From Saturnia japonica (taxonomy: Eukaryota > Arthropoda > Insecta > Lepidoptera > Saturniidae): 64,000 bases of DNA. A program made the position numbers and the translations under genes. The notes under the pieces are model-generated. The model worked only from the letters and a program-made list of their open reading frames with translations. It ran no database searches and was not told the origin of the DNA. The stretch covers positions 11,054,001 through 11,118,000 of the forward strand of contig CM065326.1 of NCBI GenBank assembly GCA_033032175.1. The letters are read 5' to 3'. Below, piece by piece: positions 1 to 12,500 of this stretch (within the stretch, counting starts at the first letter, position 1; each line of letters starts with the position of its first letter).

Positions 1-91
1 CGGATACTCTTAAAAATAACATCCGATTTAAGTTTTGGCAAAATAAAAATTATACATCTGTCATAAAGTTTTCTTATGACGAACATAGTAT

Positions 92-384
92 AAGAGTTTT
101 TTGGCGGTATCTCAAACTGCCATGTAGTGGTTTTTGTTTTATATTCATAAATTTGTGATGTTTGACCCTATATTGTGTAACATAGTTGGCATTTTGCATT
201 ATAAAGCTTGGTTATTGTGCACAATTAAAGTGGAATGGAAATAATAACATGGACCATAAATTCTGAAAATGATACAAAAACTCCCTAGAAAGTCAGGACA
301 CTCACTATATACACTCGATATTGGTAGTAATGGTATTCAATAAAGGGAACTAGTTGCAAAGTTAGGAAGACGAAAAAGAAGAAG
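92..384 (+). repeat. Interspersed repeat X, copy 1
   Basis: About 290 bp homologous to 43,995-45,754 (interrupted) and, in reverse orientation, to 57,612-58,610. It starts near AAGAGTTTTTTGGCGGTATC and ends in a GAA-rich tail. Copy 2 has a 13-bp target duplication, which points to a retroposon. This copy abuts the splice donor of exon 14. Confidence 0.55.
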
Positions 385-392
385 TAACTCAC

Positions 393-509
393 GTGTGAGT
401 TCTTCATCCGGACGTGTCTCCAGAGCGCCGGAGTGGCCGCCAACTGCCTCCACAGGCGGCATACCCGCGCGCACTGTGCCAGCTCCCGCATGCCCAAGTA
501 TTGGAAGAT
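393..509 (-). CDS. MBD/PHD/F-box gene, exon 14 (F-box)
   Basis: Acceptor GCGACAG, donor CAC|GTGAGT, phase 0 both ends. Reads [37 protein letters not shown]. This is a classic F-box core: I-F-x-Y-L, the CxRVCRxW motif, and the P-x-LW end; it would contact Skp1. No stop codon, so the gene continues left of the window. A repeat (X copy 1) starts about 9 bp inside the following intron. Confidence 0.82.
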
Positions 510-3500
510 CTGTCGCAAATCACAAATATTACTCGTCCTTCTTTATTATATTTCACCCCTTGCTATGATGGGATCAAGTCAATTCAGCATATTATTTCTA
601 AAGGCCCTTTAAAAGACCATCAAACGACTCCCGGTGAATTGTTATGTCTAGCTCGTCACGTCATTGTTTCTATTTCAGAAATAAGCCTTTGAATAGACAG
701 TGTTAATTTTTTACCGACTTCAACAAACAAAAGGTTACCAATTCGAATGCATTTTTTTTATGGACGTCCAGTCCTAACTACTTTATTTATGAACCGATTT
801 GGATGACTATTTTTGTTGGATAGGGGATACCTCAAGGATGATCCCATTTTAATTTTATTGGTATTAGACCTTCAACTTTGAAAAGAGCTCTTCAAAATCA
901 TTGAAGTTGGTTTTCTTTTTTATTAAAAATTGTATTGTCTTGGTCATTTTTAAAGGCCGATGATACCTGAAATGGCTTAACTTGATCCTCTGTTACAACA
1001 ATAATACCGCAGATTACATTTTTTATAAAATACATATATATTAAAGTTGAGGATTGACCCTATGTACTAAGTTTGGCGATAACATGATTGCATAAAAATT
1101 CCTCGATAGAAAAAATTGCAAAGTTGCCTCCAAATCGAAAAATAAACCGCTAGTACTCAAAATATTCCACATATTAGTTCATGTATGGATATTACGTGTA
1201 GCGTGGATGCAGACAGACTATATCGACAGACCAAGCGCCGTGTGTCGCGTACCGATCCACACTGGCTGTCGCCGCCCGGTGCGGTGCAGCGGTGTATGCG
1301 AGGTTGCCGCTTAGTACAACGCCGCATGATGCGCGTGCACTGCACGTTGCCGCTCTGGTCGGAGTATGTATTATTTATCATCCCATATCACTCCCCCGCT
1401 GAGACCGTTGCTACGGGCGATAGTATCAGAGAAATGGACTTTCCTCCCAGAACGTGTTATCCTTTGATCATCTTTCACTACGTTGCTCTTAGTGGTTTTG
1501 TTCTTAACGTAGTCTGTGTCTAATGTGTACGCTGGTTTCAGGCGATCAATAGATACAGTCATTTCTTTGTTTTTAATTAGTATCTTGTAAGTTTTGTTTC
1601 CTCTCTCTAAAACCTTGTATGGCCCTGTATACGCGGGTTGTAAGGATGATCGTAAGGCATCTTGTCGTAAAAATATTTGATCTGCTGTATGCAGATCATT
1701 GAATACGAAGATTGGTTTCAGTGTATGATGTGATGCCGGAGTTGGTTTTAGTTTTGCTGCGAAAGACCTTAACCTCGAGGCATAATCCGTAAAATCGGGT
1801 ACCAGCTGTGGTTCTTTCACATCGAAAAATTCTCCAGGCAGACGCAGAGGTTCACCGTACAGTAGTTCGGCTACGGAAGTTTTCAAGTCGTTTTTCCATG
1901 CACTGCGTATGCCTAATAATACCAGTGGTAGAAATTCCGTCCAGTACTGGTTATCGTGACACATAATAGCCGTTTTCAGTTGCCTATGGAAGCGTTCTAT
2001 AATACCATTAGCTATTGGGTGGTAAGCGGTTGTTGTTTTGTGGTGAAATCCAATTATTTTAGCAATGGACTTGAATAAGCTGGATTCAAATTGCTTTCCA
2101 CGGTCAGTAATAATACTCACTGGACACCCAAAACGTGAAATCCAACCTGATACTAATGCTTTAGCTGCTGTCTCAGCCTTAATATCAGTGATAGGAATAG
2201 CTTCAGGCCATCTGGAAAACCTGTCGATTGCGGTCAGGCAGTATTTATATCCATTTGACAGTGGTAGCGGCCCTATAAGATCGATGTGCACATGTATGAA
2301 TCTAGCTGGCGGTAAAGAGTAGGTACTTAATGGTGCCGAGACGTGCCTGGTAATCTTCGCACGTTGACAAGAGAGACACGCTCGACTCCACTCACGGCAG
2401 TCCTTTCTAATTCCTGGCCATACGAATCTGCTGGTGATTAGCTTAATCGATGCATTTGCTCCAGGGTGACTAAAAGAATGCATTGCTTCGTATAACTGGC
2501 GTCTCATAGACTCCACGATAAAAGGTCTAGGGACAGGCGTGCTTGTATCGCAAAAAAGGTGAATTGGTGTACCTGGTATGCGGATTTTCTGCAAGTCAAG
2601 TGAACATCCTTCGGACAGCAGCTTGCTTAGCTCAGGGTCGTTTTGCTGTTGTTGAGCCAACTTCTTATAGTCGATAGCGCCTTTGATGTCATCAACCTCG
2701 ACTCTGGACAGGGTGTCAGCTACTACGTTGTCCTTTCCGCTTATATGCTGGACATCCATGGAGAACTGAGCGATGTAGTCCAGGTAACGAAACTGTCTGG
2801 GAGAGCTTTTATCTCTATTAGTTTCGAACGCATGTGTAAGTGGTCGATGATCCGTGTAAATAGTAAATGGTCGGGCTTCTAACATATATCGGAAGTATTG
2901 GATAGATTTGTATACTGCCAAAAGCTCTCTATCGTACGGGCTATACTTAATTTGAGCAGGGCTTATTTTCGGGAGAAGAATGCTAAAGGTTGCCATTCGT
3001 TGCCGAATTTCTGTTGGAGTACCCCGCCGATAGCTGTACTTGAGGCGTCGGTAACTAAGGAAAGTTTACGGCGGCAATCAGGGTGAGCGAGTAAGGCTGC
3101 ATTCTTGAGTCCGTCTTTGCACGACATGAAAGCCTTTTGCTCTTCTTTAGTGAGTTCTATCGATTGTGAACTTTTAGTACTACTTTTAAGTATGTCATTC
3201 AACGGTGCCTGCAGTCAACAAGGATGTTGAAGTGAGACAAAAAATCAATACCTATAATAGCCTTAGTAACATCTGCTATTACGAATCTCCATGACAGCTC
3301 TCGGCGGAGGCCGAAGTCCAGAGATAAATGAGCAAAACCATAAGTATGTATTACTGACCCGTTAGCTGCAAATAGATCGTATCCTGTCTTACGGCACTTA
3401 CTCTTGGCTGCAGAACGTGGAAAAACGCAGAGATCAGAGCCTGTGTCCACGAGAAACTGCATCTTTGTCCTGCGATCTGTCACGAAGAGGCGGCCAGAGG

Positions 3501-6500
3501 TTTGGTGACAGCCGTTGGCCGCTACTGACGGCTGCCGTGGAAGTTTCCCGCGTTGAACTCGCACGTCGCGGTACACTTGAGAGCTTTGTCTTTGAATCGG
3601 CGATGGTACCAGCAGAAGCGGTCATTTGCCGGCGAACGGTGTTGGGATGAGCTCCTTCGCCGACTGGCTGAACGGTGACGAGGTCTTGACCTGACTTCAG
3701 TTGTTAAGGCTGCGATTTGGCGCGTGAGGTCAGCCATATTCGCCATCATTTGCTCCACGAGGGTAGTATTAGATTGAGTACTAGAACTTGTGCTGGCTAT
3801 ATGGGGTGAAGGTGGCGCGATTTCGTAGACCTTATCTGCTAACTCCGCGATTTTTGCTAGTGGAGTGTCGGTCTGAGTAGCAATTACGGTTTGCACATTT
3901 TGAGATAGTCGTGTAGCCCACAACGACTTCATAAATTCATCGGGTACTGAAGCTAATGATTGTAGGTGGCGTAAAAATTGTGATGGTTTTCGATCCCCGA
4001 TTTCTTCGTGCATCAACAATTGTTGAGCTTTCCTTTCTTTAGAGGCCGACAGACGCTTAATTATTTCTGATTTCAGCGTGTCGTATTTATTTTCTCTTGG
4101 GGGTGAGGTGATAAGATCTAAAACTTCCGCTGCGTTTTGGTTTCCGAGTTGCGAGATAACGTAATAAAATTTCGTAGTATCTGCTGTTATATTAGATACG
4201 ATAAACTGTACTTATAAGCTTTTTTGTATACTAACTGAACGAAATATAAAGCAGAGACTGTTTTTTCAATTTTGAAAATAGCTATTATTGTCGCTATAAA
4301 AAGAAATTACGTAAACTATTGCTCTTTAAAGCCATCCACCCTAAACCCTAAACCCTAACAAACGGCGTGTTCAGTCTCGCTTCGGCTTTCGTGTGGGGAG
4401 CATGTATCGCTTGCACTCGATACACAATTATGCAACATGATGCGGTGAAACAATGTAAATAAAATTATTCATGCAAACACGCATAATACCAATTATACAA
4501 GCGAGAAATATACATACTTTTTAATTTTGATATTATTTAATTATATTCAAAGATAAAATCGCTTTGACCTTGAGTGACCCCCAAGCACCAATAGTCCTGG
4601 AGTTAGTGTTACATTTAATTACGTAATGATTTTATGTCTAGCTGATCGGCATTATCTATACAGATACATAGGCTGCACTAAAAGTATCGGGAATGGAATA
4701 TTTCCACTGTTCCTGTCATATTAAAATCTTTTTAATTGAAAACTCCTTGGTTTTAAAAATCGAATACAATTTATTTATTTAAAAAAAGATTCTTGGTCTT
4801 GTCACAAGGTTTTGTCAAACTTGCTTAGTCGTTGAGCAAATGAAATTGACTCGAGAAAATTCAAGAGCGATGATTTATTATGACTTTCGAAGTGGTATAA
4901 CACAAAAACAGTGTGTTGACCGGATGATTTCTACATTTGGTGATGAAGCCCCATCCAAAACCACAATTTATCGCTGGTTTGTTGAATTTCAACGTGGACG
5001 TGTCAAGTTCAGTGATGATCCTCGTCAAGGTCGTCCAAAAACTGCAGTCACCTAAGAAAACGTTGATGCTGTGCGTAAGCTGATTGAGGAAGATCGACAT
5101 GTGACATACCGCGAAATTCAGGCAACTTTAGACATTGGCATGAGTCAAATACAAATAATCTTGCATGAACAATTAGGTGTAAAAAAGTTGGATACCGCAT
5201 TCGCTCTGTGAAGAGCAAAAAGCGGCTCGCGTTACTTGGTGCGTCAGAACTCTCGAAAGATTCCACACAGGATCCTCAAATGCTGTATACAACATCGTAT
5301 CAGGTGACGAATCCTGGATATACGCGTACGAACCCGAAACAAAAAACCAGTCACGAGTTTGGGTGTTCGAAAATGAGTTAAAGCCAACAAAAATTATTCG
5401 TCACGGAGTGTTGCAAAAAAAAATGGTGGCCCCGTTTGTCTCCAAAACCGGCCATGTTACGACTATTCCTCTTGAGGGACAAAGAACGGTTAATGCAGAA
5501 TGGTATGCTAGCATTTGTTTGCCACAGGTCGTTTCTGAACTCCGTAAAGAGAACGGCAACCGCCGCATCATCCTCCATCACGACAATGCGAGTTCTCGCA
5601 CCGCACAGAACGAAAGAGTTTTGAGAGCAAGAAAACATAGAATTATTAGACCATCCGCCGTACAGCCCCGACCTAAGCCCTAATGATTTCTATACTTTCC
5701 CTAAAATAAAGAATAAATTGCGTGGACAGAGATTTTCATCACCTGAAGAAGCTGTGGACGCCTACAAAACGGCCATTTTGGAGACCCCAACTTCCGAATG
5801 GAATGGTTGCTTCAATGATTGGTTCCATCGTATGGAAAAATGTGTCAAACTTCGCGGAGAATACTTCGAAAAGCAATAAATACATTTTTAAATAGTAATG
5901 TTGTGTCACTTCCTTGATTCCCGAAATTTTCAGTGCCGCCCTCGTAATATTGTTTTTTAAATTAATTTTGCTATTTTTAATAAACATAGCCACTCGTGTA
6001 GGTAGCATAGACATCCTTTGTCTCTTTAAATCTTTACAGACAATACGATCGTTGAATAAAAATGAATTGCGAATACATATTTGTAATATTACTGTTTGGT
6101 CTCATGGGGATTTCACAATAATTGTGTAGAGGCTTATTTAGATCAGTATCCGTTCATTGGAAGAGTGAAACTGGTCGTACAGAATAAGGAGACTCGTAAA
6201 TCGTAAATAATCACCTAAGTTGTATTTCATGTGGCATACTATTGCTTCATTTTATGTGTTTTTTACAAGTTCATACGCCATAAGGTCAAGTTTTTGGACG
6301 TAATATTTAATTTCATTTTTTTTTACTATTTCGGTTACGTCACAGACTCAGATCCTACTACTACTTCAACAATACTACACTAGCCCTAGACGGGTGATCA
6401 GTTTACCGATTATTTTTATGAAATCAACTACTGACAGTTTACTTTTTATATTTTTCACCACTTTATCTTTTGCAACGCTAACTCCAAAACTATAAGTGTG

Positions 6501-9500
6501 CGAATGAGATAGAACGAGCTAGCGTGGGGAAGTAACAGCGAAATCGGAATTCGAGCTGAAGTATCATCGTCCCTTAAGTAGGATATTCTTATGATTTTTT
6601 TTTAAGTATTACATTTGACCAACTCCTCATGTTACGATTTTTCATCTTCTACAATGAAATGATCATTACACGAAACTATTCCGAATAGCATTAAAAAAAA
6701 CTTTATTAATTTATAGACAACTCGCACTTGTCCGAAATGTTAACTATGCTAAAATTGTCTTCATTAAAAAAGAGCTAATGATTGCTAAGACAGTTTCTCC
6801 ATATTAACATTTTAAAAAACATACTGTATAAAGAGGTCGTACCTGTACGACGACATTGTAGTTACTCTCCTGCGCTCTGTTGTAGAAAGCGGTGAAGTAG
6901 TCGGTGTCGTCTAGCCTGGGTCGGCCGCGGCGCCGGGGCGAGGGGCAGAGCGCACCGGCACCGACACCAGGCGCGAGCGCGAGCGCAGGGACGAGAGACG
7001 CGGACACAGCGCTCGCCACCGCCGGCGGGGACGACGCGCCGTTCGCGATCCGACCGCGTCGCTTCTCCTCACTGACGCGCACGGTTCACAATTATAGTGC
7101 CATCAGTACAAGTTGCCGGTGGTAATTTCAGGAGCTATAGCGGTCATCATGCAATGTCACAGCAAACTGATTCAGAATACTACAAATGTGCTATGGATTA
7201 TAGTTAATGCATGACTTGCTATGTAAATTTCAACTAAATATTCTTGTGTTAATTTCGTATCGAACTTTAATTCCGTTTTAAACCGAATCATGGTGGTAAA
7301 GAATAAATTGTGGCAACATCGGTTATTTTTCAGTGTTGCACTGCATACACGATGTCCTAAGTCGTGAGGACGTAACCACGAACTAGATTATAACAATGAT
7401 AGTCGAATTGAGTTCGAATACCTACAATTAAAATTAGCTTTCGATGAAGGAAAACCTCGTGATTCTATTTCCCACCTGGGCTTGCTTCTACCCTTAAGTT
7501 GAAAATCTGTCACCAACACGTATGTCGACCCTTCGAGTCTTAAATGTAGTAAACGCCAAAACACGACTTTAGGGAAAACGCAAAAAAAAACGAATAAGTG
7601 GAAATAAAAATATTTATAACTTTTTTCTTTTTAGAGTTATTTTCATACAAAAAAATTGTTGTATAAGCAATGTTCAAACAAAGACTTCATTTACGACAAC
7701 AGACCAACGACTAGAATGTCAAGTATGACAACAAATAAAAGAAAAACTAACCTTGGTTGCTAAACAATCAGAGTAGTGAAAGACATTTTTATTGAGATAT
7801 CAAAATTTGAAATATACAGATCGATAGAGCTCGTGAAAGTAAGACAGCGTTTAAAGTCCATTTTGGACAAAATGGTTTTTACTACATTTGAGACTCGAAG
7901 GATCGATATGTGTCTTCCGGAAACTGTACTTAAGAGCCAATTCCCCCTACCTCTAATAAGCATAGCGTGGCACCATTTTGGGCCAAATCAGAATGGCCTT
8001 AAAAAAGTTTTCGAAGGTCAAGTATAAACCCTATAAAACTAGAAATCGCAAATTTGTCATTTGGGCCATTCTGGTGCTGACTGCCTCACATGACTGCCAC
8101 CACTTCACCGTTTTACACATCAACGTTGTGCTCACGGCTCGTGTCGTGCATTACACAAGACACAAATAAGATTTTAAAAACGTTTCACCAACCTTAATCT
8201 CAACATAACGAGTTAATTCTATAAGAATTAACACAGGTCACCTTCAGTGCCATGGTGGAATTACGAATATTATGACACGTTTTATGAATTTTATATCAAC
8301 ACAGTTAATTCTGTAAGAATTAACACAGTTCACCTGAAATATCATGGTGGAATTAAGAATATTGTAATTACGTTATCGGTAAAAACGTGGTGAAAATGTC
8401 ATGCCGTCTGTAGGAAAGTTACTTTAAACGTATTTCGCCATCGACACAACGTAAAATAGTTCATGACACGATATTTAAATACAAAGTGCAAAAGTAACTT
8501 TTCATAACATTAGTCACCAATACAGCAATTTTGTAATTTCTATGCATTTAGCGTAGATACCTATTTTTGTTTTCTTACGCAATAAAAACCAGATATGATA
8601 CATTCCCTTTATGCTATAATAATATACAGGTTATGGTTATATAAAAAAAAATATTATCTTGCTATACGTCGACAATATACGCAAACAGACACACACAAGT
8701 AAATTATCACCTCTTGTCTAACTTCTGACAACTGGCCAAGATTATATTTGAAAATACCAAAGTTCTCAAGTGACGACTTGAAATTTAACCGTCTATTTGG
8801 ATATGTTGTCAATGTTACTATTTCATAAGAAATTAATCTAAAACACATAACGATATATTTATAATTATTATGATTATTGCATTTATACCATTTCCATTTC
8901 TTTATTTTCTCGATGACAGTTCTAATTCATTCTAATTCATTTAGCCGTCTTGTTGTCAATGTTACTATTTCATAAGAAATTAATCTAAAACACATAACGA
9001 TATATTTATAATTATTATGATTATTGCATTTATACCATTTCCATTTCTTTATTTTCTCGATGACAGTTCTAATTCATTCTAATTCATTTAGCCGTCTTGT
9101 TGTCAATGTTACTATTTCATAAGAAATTAATCTAAAACACATAACGATATATTTATAATTATTATGATTATTGCATTTATACCATTTCCATTTCTTTATT
9201 TTCTCGATGACAGTTCTAATTCATTCTAATTCATTTAGCCGTCTTGTTGTCAATGTTACTATTTCATAAGAAATTAATCTAAAACTCATAACGATATATT
9301 TATAATTATTATGATTATTGCATTTATACCATTTCCATTTCTTTATTTTCTCGATGACAATTCTAATTTGATAGTTGTTGTAGTGTTGTGACCAAATAAG
9401 TAATGATATCGATCGCATATATTTATTATACATATTTTGAACAAAGACAAATACTAAAATAAATAAATAAATAAAGATTACCTCTCGTTATAATTATTTC

Positions 9501-12500
9501 GTTTCATTGTCGAGTACCTATCTATACCTACTTATTTTACAACAGCTTCGAAAATTTTCAAGAAGTTAGCATTATCAATCAAAAATTAATACGTGTAACA
9601 TCTTGTAATGAAATATAATATTAGTTAATAAATTTGTACAAGAGTATCCGGCAGTAGTTTAGTTTCTTACATTTTGTAAAAATATATCGGGTCTGTTATC
9701 GTGTTACGTTTATCGATATAGCTCCATCCCTATCAGTTTCTCTGACTCTGGTATAACCTTGTACATGTGTAAAGGTCATATTTTTATAAAATAATGAATA
9801 CATAATGTAAAAAAGACGCTCATTCAAGTTTTCACAGGAGCTGTCATCGAGAAAATAAAGAAATGGAAATGGTATTATATAATACATTTTTATATATAAC
9901 AAATCTGAAATTATAATATTTTATATAGTAATGTCAAAATTAATGATAACAAAAATTATTAAATGTTTGTGGCATAACTTACATATAAATTGTAAGGACA
10001 CATATACAATGCCATTAACACACGCAACACGTATCCGGTTTGTGTCGGATAAAAAGTTTTTTTGATAATTTTCTTAATGACTTTTTGGCATCCTTTCGGT
10101 TAAAGAAATTATCAGTGACGTCATTGGTCAGCAATCGAAAATAAATAGATTAACATGGCAATAAACTGTGATTTCTTTTGTTTAAAATTAAAAACAAAAT
10201 TTAACAATTTTATACATAAATTCAATATTTAATAAAGTTGACATAAAAAACCTATGTTTACTTTTCGATAATTTCAATCAATCGTTTCACATATTCTTTA
10301 CATTCCATACAAATCCTAGTTACGCCTAAACGATCATTGTGATGGGACAGGGTTTCTACATAGAATTATATGTCACAAATCTTTTATACATAAAAAGTTA
10401 ACTGGCCGTACAAATAAATTTAATAATGATAACACTTAAATATTAATGAAAAAATGGTAAACTATCCAACAGAAAATTGTTAAATAGTCGTGTGTGAAAA
10501 CTATACAGGGTAGAAATATAATAAATTGAAGAACTGTCCAGATTTAAACAGCAAATTACGATTCAAAAACCCTCAAGCAGTACTGCGTTTTTTAATCCCA
10601 TACGGAGTAAATTGTCAATCACTAATATGAAACTTGAATATTTTTTATTATTCAACATACCTGATAATTTACTATTATTATTACATAATAATAATAACTG
10701 CCTCGTCAGCCTAGTGGTCGTAAGCGTGAATACTATGAGCGAGGTCCTGGGTTCGAATCCCAGGTCGAGCAAAGTGTTATTGGGTTTTTCCTATGAAATT
10801 CTCAGTAGCAGCTCGGAGTTTAGTTTCGTGCCCGATTAATGGCAATAGGCTCGCACCCTATTACATGGGACCTAAAAAAACATACTCGGCTAAAACTATA
10901 AAATGTATATATGGCGAGCAAAAACAAAAAAAAATAACGCTTCGATTGGCCCACGAGAGACGTGATTTTGTCTGCTTTATTCGGCCTTCGCACTTGGGGG
11001 GTTTAATGTATTATCAGAAATATCAATATCAATACGATTTACGGTTAGTCCCGATTGCTGACATCACTATTTTAAAAACACACGAAATGTCACTTTATTC
11101 CGTAGGAATAAAAAACGCATAGTGCGTTAAATTTATGATAAGAAATTTTGTTCTCAAATCTTTATCTAATATGTCGAACTGTTACTTTATAAACAATATA
11201 ATTAGATTGTAAAGTATCGTTACATTGTATCATATAGACTAAAATTCGCAAAATAACGGTTACATTCTTTTAAGTTTATAAACTAAATGGACTAGATAGG
11301 TTATGTTGAGACTGTGAGAATAATGAAAGAATCAGAAACAAATTAGCTGGTGAAAATTCACATTTTTCATGTCCTAGTATCCCGATTTTACTTATAATAG
11401 ATACATCAAAAATTCAAAATCATTAGTGTTCGTTCACAGCCTATAGACAGTTTATAATCTGACTAACTAGATTGTTTATAAACTAACAGTTCTTACAATT
11501 ATCTGATGACATATACAGGATGGAAAAAAACCAACGGGATATGTATGAAAAGTACCCATTTTATACATTTAAGATGTGTCCTTTAAATGTAAGACACAAT
11601 GTTTATACCAAATATTATTTTTATCGTACACTCTATTAATTTGTACAATAATAAGTGAATGTCAGTGTTTTGCATTTTTGTTGGTTCTATTTCCGGCTCA
11701 GGCAACCTTATGAAAAAATCTGTAAATGCAGTTATTATTATTTAAAAAAAATGGAAGTGCAGTTAGTTATTTTACTTAGTTTCCTGTCAGTAAAATGTGC
11801 TATCTTTAATAAAGTATGTACTTTTCCTTCATGTACCCTTAATTTTTTCCACCATGTATAGAGGAATTCAATGATTCACAAACGAACACAATTATTATAA
11901 GTGCTGTAAAATGAGACACACGGCAATGCGCAAGCGCAGATGTCATACCGGGCAAACTACTTGAATGTATTCAAGTTTGTCTGTAACAAGAAAAAACCTT
12001 AAAATAACCGATAAACATCGCCATAATGAAATCGTGTTTTGTATAACTTATCACGTTTCTTTTTTTACCTGAAAAGAAAAATACATGTTTATAAATAAAT
12101 ACGCTCACTATACTCGGCACGATAATTTGATAACCTACAAAATAAAATAAAAACTTTTTCAATTCAAGCCCTCTAAGAAGGCACTTATGATCATCAAAAC
12201 ACTACAACCAGTTTGGAAAACAAACCAGTTATCAAGGAGGTGAACTCCATTAAGTGTATTTTTTTAAACTGTTTAAGTAGTGGATGTACAGATAGGAAGT
12301 CATTTCCAGATGTCACTATCATTCATGTAATGATCCACTCTATAATAATCGTATAAAAATTTTCAGGTCAGTCCCCAAAGCTTGTCCAGTTTAAGGTTGG
12401 ACATAGTTAGTAATATGCTACAGTGGCCAATTATTAATTATTTTTTTTTTAAATTAATATAAAAGAGTATTAACTATGCCCTTTTTTTTTAAATATAAAC

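Larger units (their letters stand above)
1371..4213 (-). mobile_element. Ty3/gypsy LTR retrotransposon, RT deleted and 5'-truncated
   Basis: Minus-strand order gag (to about 4,213), aspartic protease (to about 3,202), RNase H, integrase (to 1,371). A purine tract GCGGGGGAG at 1,391-1,399 is followed by TGATATGGGATG, the expected PPT and 3' LTR start; the pol stop lies just inside the LTR. I could not find the LTR end or the 5' LTR. No envelope gene is seen. Lies in the intron between exons 13 and 14 of the F-box gene. Confidence 0.88.

Noticed and set aside
8654..9433. Minus-strand ORFs within the 147-bp array
   Set aside because: They arise from the repeat's AT-rich sequence and break at each unit border; no protein family resemblance.
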